Below, piece by piece: positions 41,528 through 51,232 of a stretch of DNA of 64,000 bases. The stretch is taken from the NCBI RefSeq assembly GCF_039545135.1, contig NZ_BAABRU010000003.1:310001-374000 (forward strand), in the 5' to 3' direction. This DNA is from Herpetosiphon gulosus (GTDB taxonomy: Bacteria > Chloroflexota > Chloroflexia > Chloroflexales > Herpetosiphonaceae). Under the pieces are notes generated by a model. That model was not told the DNA's origin. It searched no databases and worked only from the letters and a program-made list of their open reading frames with translations. Each line of letters opens with the position of its first letter. Within the stretch, counting starts at the first letter, position 1. The translations under genes and the position numbers were made by a program.

Positions 41528-44500
41528 TTATTTGCTAGTATATGGTAAGAATACTTGCTGATAGTTTCCACTATTAACTGCAATTGTTACCACGCTCGAA
41601 CCATCGTGATCATCAAACAGGGTATAGGTGATCGTGGCTGTAAATGGATACGCATTGGGTGCCGTGTAGTGCAATTCACGATACACCAGTTCAAATGATC
41701 CTGCTGTTACCTGAACATTGGATATCCCAGTTGGATCACCATTCAGATCAATGACATTGTTGAGTGTATCGATAATAGTCGTAGAACCAGGTCGCATCGT
41801 GATCGTGATTGGAGCAACCGTTGGCGCATGATTCTGCACGGCAATTGTCAGGATTCCAGTTGCGGTGATCCCACGCGTCTGGTTGCGCACAGTGTATGCC
41901 AAACTATCTGTGCCTTGAAAATTGGCAGCTGGCACATAGCGTACTTGGTTGCCACTAATGGTTGCAGTGCCATGGCTGGCTGTACCTACCGCCACCAATT
42001 CAATTGGCTCATTATCCAGCGACCAATCATTCGCCAATACCGCCACATTCACCGCATGCGGTCGATAGGTCGTCGCAAAATCATCAACCGCATCCACCAC
42101 CGAAGCCACACTATAAAGCTTGATTCGCGCGGTTTGTTGACCACCATGGCCATCACTGACGGTATAGGTCACCATATCAGTAAAATGCTCTTGGTTTGGC
42201 GGCATATAGCGCAATTGATTAGCAACAAGCGTTACCGTACCAGTGATCGCACTGACGTGGGTGATGGTCAGGCTATCACCATTTAAATCAATCAGATCAT
42301 CCAATGGATCAAGCAGCGTTTCAACATAGGGATAAACCGCTTGTTCTTGATCGGCAATCGTGGGGAAGTGATTCCAGACATGGATTTGGATTTGGGCGGT
42401 CGTGGTCACTGCATTAATTGGGTCGCGCACGGTATAACTTAAGGTTTCAACCCCTTCAAATTGGGCATCGGGCGTATACACCACCGAGTTACCGTTAATC
42501 ACCGCCGTGCCATGGCTAGGGCTGCTCACATTTACCAATTGCAATTGGGATGGCTGATCGCTCCAATCATTGGCTAAAACATTGACCGTAACCGCTTGAG
42601 GCCGATAGGTAATCGCATAATCTGGTTTAGCCTTAATCAAAGGTTCGTTGCCATATTCCCACACAGCAAATTGAAACGCCTCATATTGATTGCCAACCCA
42701 ATTGAAGTCGCCATACATGAACATACGGGTTGGGGTTGCGGCTAAGCGCCGAACAGCCCCATTGCCAACTCCACTTGAGTATCGAAGCGTTTGAACACCG
42801 CCACCAACGCCATGCCACGCAGCCCCATCCCAACGCACAATGCCTGGGCTAACGATGCCATTGGTAATCCCACTCAAGTTGCCTGCAACATACAAGCCAT
42901 CGATACCCATTTCCAGATCAAGGATTGAACCACTAACCACTCCACTCAAGCCCGACCATGCTGTACCATTCCAATAGGCAATCTTAGGGGCAGAAACTCC
43001 CGCCACACTACTAAATGTACCAGCGATATACACCCCAGTAGCCGTTGCTTCAATTGAACCAATGTTGACTACATTGGTGGCAAGGGTTATCCACTGCGTC
43101 CCATCCCAACGGGCCAATTGAAAGCCATCGCTGATATACACATTCTGGCCATGGGCCTCGACCAGCACCACTTGATCGAATGAAGCTGGCGTATCCAAGG
43201 CTTGCCATTGCGTGCCATCCCACGTCACCAGATTATGTGCCGTAACCCCAGTGAATTGCTCAAAATCACCAGCAACATATAATTTGTTATTGGATTGGGC
43301 AATTGCATCAACCAGATGGATCGCGCCAATTTGGTTCCAGGTTGTGCCAGCAGCTTGATACAATGTGTCGTTAGCAACAATAAAATGGCTTTGTTGAAAG
43401 GCTTCGAGTGCTTGTGGTGACTCCAATGTATATTGACGTTCAACAATCGTTTGCCATTGATTGGTACTGCCAAATTGGGCCAGCGAAGCAGTACCATTGC
43501 CCCAATAAAAGCCTCTTGCTGCTACCAAGAGATTTTCGTCGTCAGTCGTAATGGCAACACCTTGTGGAGCAAAAATACCATTGGGAGACATTGAATCCCA
43601 GTGTGTGCCATTCCAACGTAAGGCTGAATCACCTTGATGGACTGGTTCCGAGGAATCACTACTATAGCCAATTTCGCCAATTAGCAACAATTCTTGCTGA
43701 TACTGCACAAACACCGCATATGGAGGTAATAGCCAATTATTCGTATACTGGTGGTTCATTGAAGCAAGATTGGTTAAGAGTGTCCATTCACCCCCATCCC
43801 AATGCAGATACTCATAGCCTACACCAGTTGGCCGATTCAGTACATAGAGTTCACCATCCATAATTGTCAGATTATGGACACTGCCAGCCAAACCTGTACC
43901 GAAGGTATTCCAACTCGTGCCATTCCAGGCAGCCACATTCTTCATGGTTGGTACAAGGGTTGAGGTAAATTGACCACTAATATAGAGTTGACTATTAGCC
44001 CACTTCAGATCAAATACATGGCCATAAACCCCACCACCAACAGTTTGCCATTGGGTACCATTCCAATACAAAACGCCTGTCTTTTGATTATTGAATACGA
44101 AGGAGCCACCCAGATATAATCCATCAGGGCGGACTAGCAGGCTAAAGACAATACCATCAATCCCGGCTGCCGCAGCATGCCACTGTTCGCCATTCCAATG
44201 AGCTAAACTACCATAGGCTTGACCATCGATAATCAATTGATAGCCACCAACATAGAGCTGATTGGCATAACTTATTAGATTTAAAGGACTATTTAGGGTG
44301 AATTGCGTGGGCATGGCTGTCCACAAATTACCATCCCAATAGGCAAGGTTGATGTTCTTGCCAGCGATGGTTATTCGTCCAGCCACATATAAGCGATTTT
44401 GATGAACGGTTAAACTATCAACAAAGCCACCCAAGCCATCGATCTTCAGCCATTGTTGACCATTCCAATAGCCAACCCCCGACGCAAAGTTGCGATGTCC

Positions 44501-44722
44501 ATGCAAAATTGCATAGAGCGTGCCATTCCATTCAATTGGGCGCAACGGGGTATAGCTATTATCGGCAGTTTTGAAATACAAGCCAAAATCTTGGCTCCAT
44601 GTGCCTGGACTACTTGGGGCTTGCGGCTCAACCGCAACAACTAGAGTAGTTGGCTTGGCGACAACACTTAAAATAATCACCAGCAGGGTAATGATACCGA
44701 TTATTTTTGAACTTCTCGGCAT
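41528..44722 (-). CDS. Secreted beta-propeller plus four Ig/cadherin-like domains, array member 2
   Basis: 1064 residues. Signal peptide (MPRSSKIIGIITLLVIILSV) then WDG-W/LYVGG propeller repeats to about residue 690. From there four tandem beta-sandwich domains of the cadherin-like type (VLANDWS-x(n)-HGTA-x(4)-VVYTPD-x-FEGVETLSYTVRD and the related HFPTIADQEQ-x(n)-DLNGDSLTIT). Tail VFLPYTSK. Start at the second ATG of MPMPRSSK, aligned with its neighbour and better spaced from AGAGG. Large secreted, probably surface-bound adhesin-like or carbohydrate-facing protein. Confidence 0.88.
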   Translation of the reverse strand: MPRSSKIIGIITLLVIILSVVAKPTTLVVAVEPQAPSSPGTWSQDFGLYFKTADNSYTPLRPIEWNGTLYAILHGHRNFASGVGYWNGQQWLKIDGLGGFVDSLTVHQNRLYVAGRITIAGKNINLAYWDGNLWTAMPTQFTLNSPLNLISYANQLYVGGYQLIIDGQAYGSLAHWNGEQWHAAAAGIDGIVFSLLVRPDGLYLGGSFVFNNQKTGVLYWNGTQWQTVGGGVYGHVFDLKWANSQLYISGQFTSTLVPTMKNVAAWNGTSWNTFGTGLAGSVHNLTIMDGELYVLNRPTGVGYEYLHWDGGEWTLLTNLASMNHQYTNNWLLPPYAVFVQYQQELLLIGEIGYSSDSSEPVHQGDSALRWNGTHWDSMSPNGIFAPQGVAITTDDENLLVAARGFYWGNGTASLAQFGSTNQWQTIVERQYTLESPQALEAFQQSHFIVANDTLYQAAGTTWNQIGAIHLVDAIAQSNNKLYVAGDFEQFTGVTAHNLVTWDGTQWQALDTPASFDQVVLVEAHGQNVYISDGFQLARWDGTQWITLATNVVNIGSIEATATGVYIAGTFSSVAGVSAPKIAYWNGTAWSGLSGVVSGSILDLEMGIDGLYVAGNLSGITNGIVSPGIVRWDGAAWHGVGGGVQTLRYSSGVGNGAVRRLAATPTRMFMYGDFNWVGNQYEAFQFAVWEYGNEPLIKAKPDYAITYRPQAVTVNVLANDWSDQPSQLQLVNVSSPSHGTAVINGNSVVYTPDAQFEGVETLSYTVRDPINAVTTTAQIQIHVWNHFPTIADQEQAVYPYVETLLDPLDDLIDLNGDSLTITHVSAITGTVTLVANQLRYMPPNQEHFTDMVTYTVSDGHGGQQTARIKLYSVASVVDAVDDFATTYRPHAVNVAVLANDWSLDNEPIELVAVGTASHGTATISGNQVRYVPAANFQGTDSLAYTVRNQTRGITATGILTIAVQNHAPTVAPITITMRPGSTTIIDTLNNVIDLNGDPTGISNVQVTAGSFELVYRELHYTAPNAYPFTATITYTLFDDHDGSSVVTIAVNSGNYQQVFLPYTSK

Positions 44723-44789
44723 TGGCATGTCCTCTCAGGGCTAGGGTGAGGAGCGGCAATCGGCGCTCGATTGCCGCTGATTTAATTGT

Positions 44790-47700
44790 TTATTTACTGG
44801 TATAGGGCAAAAATAATTGATACCTCAGCCCTTGTACCACAACCGTTCCCTCACGCAAACCACCATACCCATCACTGATGGTATAGGTGATCGGCTCTTC
44901 AAATGGATACATGCTTGGCGTAGTATAGTGCAGTCGATTATTGCTGATGGTGACTGTTCCATAGGTGCTATGGGCTTGGGTTATGGTCAGGGGATCGCCA
45001 TTCAGGTCAGTCGCATGAGCCAATACATCGACTAAGGTTGTACTATTGGGATGCATTGTAATCGTGATTGGCGCAACGGTTGGCACATGATTCTGCACCG
45101 CAATTGTCAAGGTTCCGGTTGCTGTTACGCCACGGGTTTGATTGCGCACGGTATAGGTTAAGGTTTCAGACCTTGAAATGTAGCAGTTGGTAGATAGCGC
45201 ACTTGGTTACCACTGATTGTTGCCGTGCCATGAATAGCCGCTTCAACAGCCACCACCGCTAAGGGTTCTCCATTAATCGTCCAGTCATTGGCAATCACAT
45301 CAACGCTGACAGAATATGGACGATAGGTTGTCGCATAATCAGCGGTTGCCGTTACGATTGTATCGATACTTCGGAGCTTGATTCGGGCGGTTTGTTGGCC
45401 GCCATGACCATCACTCACGCTATACGTCACCACATCGGTAAAATGTTGTTGCTTTGGCGGCAGATAACGCAATTGATTATTAACAAGCATCACCGTGCCA
45501 GTGATCGCACTGGCTTGGGTGAGCGTCAAAGCATCATCATTTAAATCAATTAGGCCATCCAAGGGGTCAAGCAGCGTTTCAACAAAGGGATAAATCGCTT
45601 GTTCTTGATCAGCAATGGTCGGGAAATGATTCCAGACCTGTAATCGCAATTGGGCGGTTGTGGTCACCAAATTAATTGGGTCACGCACAACATAGCTCAA
45701 AGTTTCAACGCCTTCAAATTGAGGATCAGGGGTATACACTACCGAGTTACCGTTAATCATAGCCGTGCCATGGCTTGGGCTGCTCACATCCACCAGTTGT
45801 AAGCGGTTTGGCTGATCGCTCCAATCATTGGCTAAAACATTGATCGTAACCGCTTGAGGCCGATAGGTAATCGCATAATCTGGTTTAGCCTTAATTAAGG
45901 GTTCGTTGCCATACTCCCACGCTGCAATTTGGCTCGATTCATAACTATTACCCACTCGATTAAAAGGGCCATGCAAAAACATACGAGTTGAGGTTGCGGC
46001 GAGTTGAGTCACATTGCCCGACTGAACGCCACCACCAACTCCATGCCACGCCGTCCCATCCCAGCGCAGAATCCCTGGGCTAACGATACCATTGGTAATC
46101 CCACGAAAACTACCTGCAACATACAGGCCATCGGCTCCCATTTCAAGGTCATTGATCGAACCATCAACCACACCCGTCACACCTGACCAAGTTGTGCCAT
46201 TCCAATAGGCAACTTTTGGCGCAGCTACACCACCGACACTGCTAAATGTGCCAGCAATATACACACCGTTGGCGGTTGGCTCAACCTCACCAATATTGAT
46301 CACATTGGTAGCGAGGGTTGTCCATTGGCTGCCATCCCAACGGGCGAGTTGCAAACCATCGCTGATATACACATAATTGGTATCAGCCTCAACGATCGAG
46401 ACTCGATCAAACGAAGCAGGTGGATTAAAGGCTTGCCATTGGCTGCCATCCCATGTCACCAGATTATGCGCCGAGACCCCATTGAATTGCTCAAAATCAC
46501 CTGCCACATACAACAGATTATTGGCTTGGGCAATTGCATTGACATGGGCGTTACTCACTCTATTCCAATCATTAGTGGCTGCCTGATACAGTCCATATTG
46601 TGAGATACTAAAAAAGTGTTGTTGATACTTCTGGAGTGCTTGGACGGAAGATAAACTTTGGGAATAACCACTAATCAGGGATTGCCATTGGTCGCTTGCA
46701 TTCAGCTGCGCCAAATTAGCAAGCTCATTGCCCCAGCTCATGCGATTATCAGCAACATACAAATTGTCGGCATCAGTGGTAATGGCAGCCTCATAAGCAG
46801 TGGTTCCATTGGGAGTCATGGCTTCCCAGCGATCACCCTGCCAACGCAAGGCCGAATCGCCGTAACGGTAATCGGGTGGTGTGGTATTAAAAAATTGTAT
46901 CGGCCCAAAGGCCAACAATTCTTGCTGGTAGGTCACCAACACTGCATCAGGAAAGCGTTCCCAAACAGGGTAATTATTCAATCGGGTCAGATTAGCTAAA
47001 CTAACCCATTGGTTTGCATCCCAGCGTTGCAGCTGAAATCCTGAACCAATTTGACTTAGCGCATATAAATCACCATCGAACATTGTTAGATTATGGGTTT
47101 CATTGTTAAGGCCCGTACCGAAGGTTTCCCAGTCGGAGCCATTCCACATCGCCACATTCTTCATGCTTGGCACAAGCGTTGAGGTAAATTGGCCACTGAC
47201 ATAGAGCTGATTATTGAAGGATTTTAGATCAAAAACCCACCCATGGATTCCGCCGCCAACTGGCTCCAAAGCTGAACCATTTAAACGGAGTAATCCATTA
47301 ATTTGACCATTTAGATCAAATACTCCGTTCACATACAAACCATCAGGGCGTGATAATAAACCAAGCACCAAGCCAGGAACATAAGCAGCGACCTGATGCC
47401 ATTGTGTTCCATCCCACCGAGCGATTTTGCCGACAGCTTGACCATCAATGACTAAGTTGAAGCCACCAACATACAGTTGATTTGCATGGCTAACCATTTG
47501 TAGCTGATTACCAGTATTCCATCGAGTTGGCATGGCTGTCCACAAGTTACCATCCCAATAGGCAAGGTTGATATTCTTGCCAGCGATGGTGAAGCTTCCT
47601 GCAACATATAAGCGATTTTGATGGACGGTCAATGAATAAACATCACCAGTCAAACCATCAAGTTTCAACCATTGCTGACCACTCCAATAGCCAACGCCTG

Positions 47701-47938
47701 ATCCCCAACCATAACCCCCAAATAGTGAGGCATAGAGCGTGCCATTCCATTCAATTGGGCGGATCGGGGCATAGCCATAATCTTGTTTATCTGGCCCAGC
47801 AAAGGCTTGGCTCCATGTGCCTGGGCTAGTTGGGGTTTGCGATTCCACCGCCGTAACTGGAGCAGCAGGCTTGGACAAAGCACTGAAAATAATCAACAGC
47901 AGGGTAATGATGCTAATTAATTTTGAACTTCTCGGCAT
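44790..47938 (-). pseudogene. Beta-propeller plus four Ig-like domains, array member 3, split by a single-base frameshift
   Basis: Two frames that together give a protein matching members 2 and 4. The first (45158-47938, 926 residues) has signal peptide, propeller and two and a half Ig-like domains and stops at ATFQGLKP. The second continues with the expected TYTVRNQTRGVTATGTLTIA and ends LFLPYTSK. At 45165-45173 the paralogues encode FQG-x-E-TL-YTVRN; here one base is missing after CAAGGT, so the frame is lost. The rest is fully conserved, so the break is recent, or it is a sequencing error, or it is bypassed. There is no long homopolymer at the site. Annotated as a broken gene. Confidence 0.85.
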
Positions 47939-48005
47939 TGACGTATCCTCTCAGGGCTAGGGTGAGGAGCGGCAATCGAGCACCGATTGCCGCTGATTTA
48001 ATCGT

Positions 48006-51000
48006 TTATTTACTGGTATAGGGCAAAAATAATTGATACTTCGCGCTATTGACCACAATTGTTCCTACTTGCGAACCACCATGATCATCGCCCACGGTAT
48101 AGCTAATGGTGGCAGCAAATGGATAGTAGTTGGGCGCGGTATAGCGCAATTGATTATTCACCACGGCAACCATACCTGGTGCGGCACTTGCCAAGGAAAT
48201 CGCTACGGGGTCGCCATTCAAATCGCTCACATGGGCTAGTACATCGACAACGGTTATGCTATTGGGTTTGATGGTAATCGTCATTGGCGCAACCGTTGGC
48301 GCATGATTCTGCACCTCAATCGTCAGAATTCCAGTTGCAGTTACCCCACGGGTTGGGTTGCGCACGGTATATTCCAAGGTTTCGATGCCTTGAAAACTGG
48401 CGATTGGGACGTAGCGCACTTGATTGCCACTGATCGTTGCCGTGCCATGGCTGGCTGCGCTCACCGCAATCAGCTGGATTGGCTCGTTATTAAGTGACCA
48501 ATCATTCGCTAAAACTGCCACATTGACCGCATGTGGTCGATAGGTTGTGGCAACATCATCGACCGCAACCACCACAGCATCAATACTATGCAGCTTAATT
48601 CGCGCGGTTTGTTGGCCGCCATGACCATCGCTGACGGTATAGGTCACCAGATCAGTCAAATGCTCTTGGTTTGGCGGCATATAGCGCAATTGATTATTGA
48701 CGATCGTCACCGTGCCACTGACCGCACTGGCTTGGGTGATCGTCAAAGCATCACCATTTAAATCAATTAGGCCATCTAATGGGTCAAGCAGCGTTTCAAC
48801 AAAGGGATAGATCGTTTGTTCTTGATCAGCAATCGTGGGGAAATGATTCCAGACCTGCACCCGCAATTGGGCGGTCGTGGTCACCGCATTAATTGGGTCA
48901 CGCACGGTATAGCTTAAGGTTTCAACGCCTTGAAATTCTGTTTCCGGCGTATAGACTACCGAGTTACCGTTAATCACCGCCGTGCCATGGCTTGAGCTAC
49001 TCACATTTACCAATTGTAAGCGGTTTGGCTGATCGCTCCAATCATTGGCTATCACATCAACCACAACTGGCTGAGCACGATAGGTACTACCATAATCGGG
49101 CTTGGCCTGAATCAACGGTTCGTTGCCATATTCCCACGCCGCAATTTGGTTGGATTCATAGGTATTTCCCACGCGATCAAACGAACCATACATCAGCATG
49201 CGGGTTGGGGTTGCTGCTAAGGAAGAAACGCTGCCAGGTTGATTCGGCGTGGCACTTGACCTAACTCCACCCTCAAGCCCATGCCATGCAGTGCCATCCC
49301 AGCGCAGAATACCTGGGCTATAAATACCATTGATAATGCCACGAAACCAACCAGCGACATACAGGCCATCGGCCCCTGTTTCGAGATCATAGATTGAACC
49401 ATCGATCTCGCCTGTTAATCCTGACCATGCCGTACCATTCCAGTAGGCGATTTTGGACGCTGTTACACCACCAACACTGCTAAAGGTGCCAGCAATATAC
49501 ACGCCGTTGGCGGTTGGCTCAACCTCACCAATATTAACCACATTGGTGGCGAGGGTTGTCCATTGGCTACCATCCCAGCGGGCCAATTGAAAGCCATCGC
49601 TGATATAGACGTTATTACCATATGCTTCGACAATCACAACCTGATCAAATGAAGCAGGGGTATTCAAGGCTTGCCATTGGCTGCCATCCCACGTCACAAG
49701 ATTATGTGCCGTAACCCCATTGAATTGCTCAAAGTTGCCGGCCACATACAAGAGGTTATTGGCTTGGGCCAAACTATTAACCAGAGCAGAACCGATTCGA
49801 ACCCATGCATTATTAACGACCTGATACAGTTTATTGCTATCAATACTGAAAAAGCTTTGCTGATACTTTTGGAGGGCTTGGGCATATTGTTGCTGCTGGG
49901 ATTCATAGGCTATCAGCAATTGCCATTGATTATTTGGAGTCAAATGCGCCAAGCTCGCATGACCATTACCCCAAACCATCCGACTAGAGGCCGCATAGAC
50001 ATCCTCACCATCAACAGCCAACGCCAATTCCATCGTAGAAATTCCATTGGGAGTCATGGCCTCCCAACGATCACCCCTCCAGCGCAAGGCCGAATCACCC
50101 CACCTCAGTGTTTGCTCATTACGGTCCACGAAGCCGATTGTGCCAAATGCGAATAATTCTTGTTGGTAATTCACCAGCACAACGTCAGGAAAGCGTGACC
50201 AATTAAGCAGGAGATTGTTACCACTAGCGTTGGAGAGTGTCGTCCAGTGCGTCGCATCCCAACGTTGAAGATGAAAAATCGGCGTATAAGGAAAAGGCCT
50301 GGAGGTTCGGCTGAGGGCATAGAGGTCACCATCAAGCATAGCTAGATTATGGGTTGGGCTGACAATCCCGGTACCAAAGGTATTCCAGCTCGTGCCATTC
50401 CACGCAGCCACATTCTTCATGGTTGGTTCAAGCGTCGAGGTAAATTGGCCACTGATGTAGAGTTGATCATTAGCCCATTCAACATCCATGACTATGCCAT
50501 AAACACCCCCGCCAACGCTCTGCCACTCTGCTCCATTCCAATGGATCAAGCTCGTTCTTTGGCCATTGAGGCTGAATGTTCCACCAAGATACAAGCCATC
50601 AGGTCGTGAGAGCATGCTGAAAACAGCCCCATAGATCCCTTCAGCGACAGAATGCAATTGAGCTCCATCCCAACGGAAGACCAAACCTGAGGGTTGATCG
50701 TTAATCTGCTCTGAATAACCACCAATATAGAGTTGATCATTATGACTAGCTAAGACGAAAACATTAAGACTAAATTGAAGCGGCAGAGCCGTCCAGAGGT
50801 TGCCATCCCAAAAGGCAATGCTGATCTGTTTGCCACCAAGGGTCAAACGTCCAGCAACAAATAAGCGGTTTTGATGGACAACCAATGAATCAACTTCACC
50901 TCTCAATCCATCAAGTTTCAGCCATTGCTGACCGCTCCAGTAGCCAACTCCTGGATCAAAGCCATCTCTACCAACAATTCCAGCATACAACGTGCCATTC

Positions 51001-51191
51001 CATTCAATCGGGCGCAGTGGTATATAGCCAGGGTCAAATTTCAGCGGGTCGGCAAAGGCTTGACTCCACGACCCGGGGCTGCTTGGGGTTTGTGGCTCCA
51101 CGGCAGCAACTGGCATAACAGGCTTTTGTACAGCCCCAAACAACAGCACGAAGATAGCCAATAAGCCGATGATGTTTGATGGTTTAGGCAT
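48006..51191 (-). CDS. Secreted beta-propeller plus four Ig/cadherin-like domains, array member 4
   Basis: 1061 residues with signal peptide (NIIGLLAIFVLLFGAVQKPV), propeller repeats, four Ig-like domains and tail LFLPYTSK. Very close to members 2 and 3 over long stretches (for example SPGSWSQAFAD, RFDRVGNTYESNQIAAWEYG), but differing in the middle of the propeller. Ribosome site weak. Part of a tandem array that has grown by duplication. Confidence 0.88.
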   Translation of the reverse strand: MPKPSNIIGLLAIFVLLFGAVQKPVMPVAAVEPQTPSSPGSWSQAFADPLKFDPGYIPLRPIEWNGTLYAGIVGRDGFDPGVGYWSGQQWLKLDGLRGEVDSLVVHQNRLFVAGRLTLGGKQISIAFWDGNLWTALPLQFSLNVFVLASHNDQLYIGGYSEQINDQPSGLVFRWDGAQLHSVAEGIYGAVFSMLSRPDGLYLGGTFSLNGQRTSLIHWNGAEWQSVGGGVYGIVMDVEWANDQLYISGQFTSTLEPTMKNVAAWNGTSWNTFGTGIVSPTHNLAMLDGDLYALSRTSRPFPYTPIFHLQRWDATHWTTLSNASGNNLLLNWSRFPDVVLVNYQQELFAFGTIGFVDRNEQTLRWGDSALRWRGDRWEAMTPNGISTMELALAVDGEDVYAASSRMVWGNGHASLAHLTPNNQWQLLIAYESQQQQYAQALQKYQQSFFSIDSNKLYQVVNNAWVRIGSALVNSLAQANNLLYVAGNFEQFNGVTAHNLVTWDGSQWQALNTPASFDQVVIVEAYGNNVYISDGFQLARWDGSQWTTLATNVVNIGEVEPTANGVYIAGTFSSVGGVTASKIAYWNGTAWSGLTGEIDGSIYDLETGADGLYVAGWFRGIINGIYSPGILRWDGTAWHGLEGGVRSSATPNQPGSVSSLAATPTRMLMYGSFDRVGNTYESNQIAAWEYGNEPLIQAKPDYGSTYRAQPVVVDVIANDWSDQPNRLQLVNVSSSSHGTAVINGNSVVYTPETEFQGVETLSYTVRDPINAVTTTAQLRVQVWNHFPTIADQEQTIYPFVETLLDPLDGLIDLNGDALTITQASAVSGTVTIVNNQLRYMPPNQEHLTDLVTYTVSDGHGGQQTARIKLHSIDAVVVAVDDVATTYRPHAVNVAVLANDWSLNNEPIQLIAVSAASHGTATISGNQVRYVPIASFQGIETLEYTVRNPTRGVTATGILTIEVQNHAPTVAPMTITIKPNSITVVDVLAHVSDLNGDPVAISLASAAPGMVAVVNNQLRYTAPNYYPFAATISYTVGDDHGGSQVGTIVVNSAKYQLFLPYTSK

Positions 51192-51232
51192 ATTTAATAC
51201 TACTTTCAGAACAATACAAAGTTCAAACGTTC

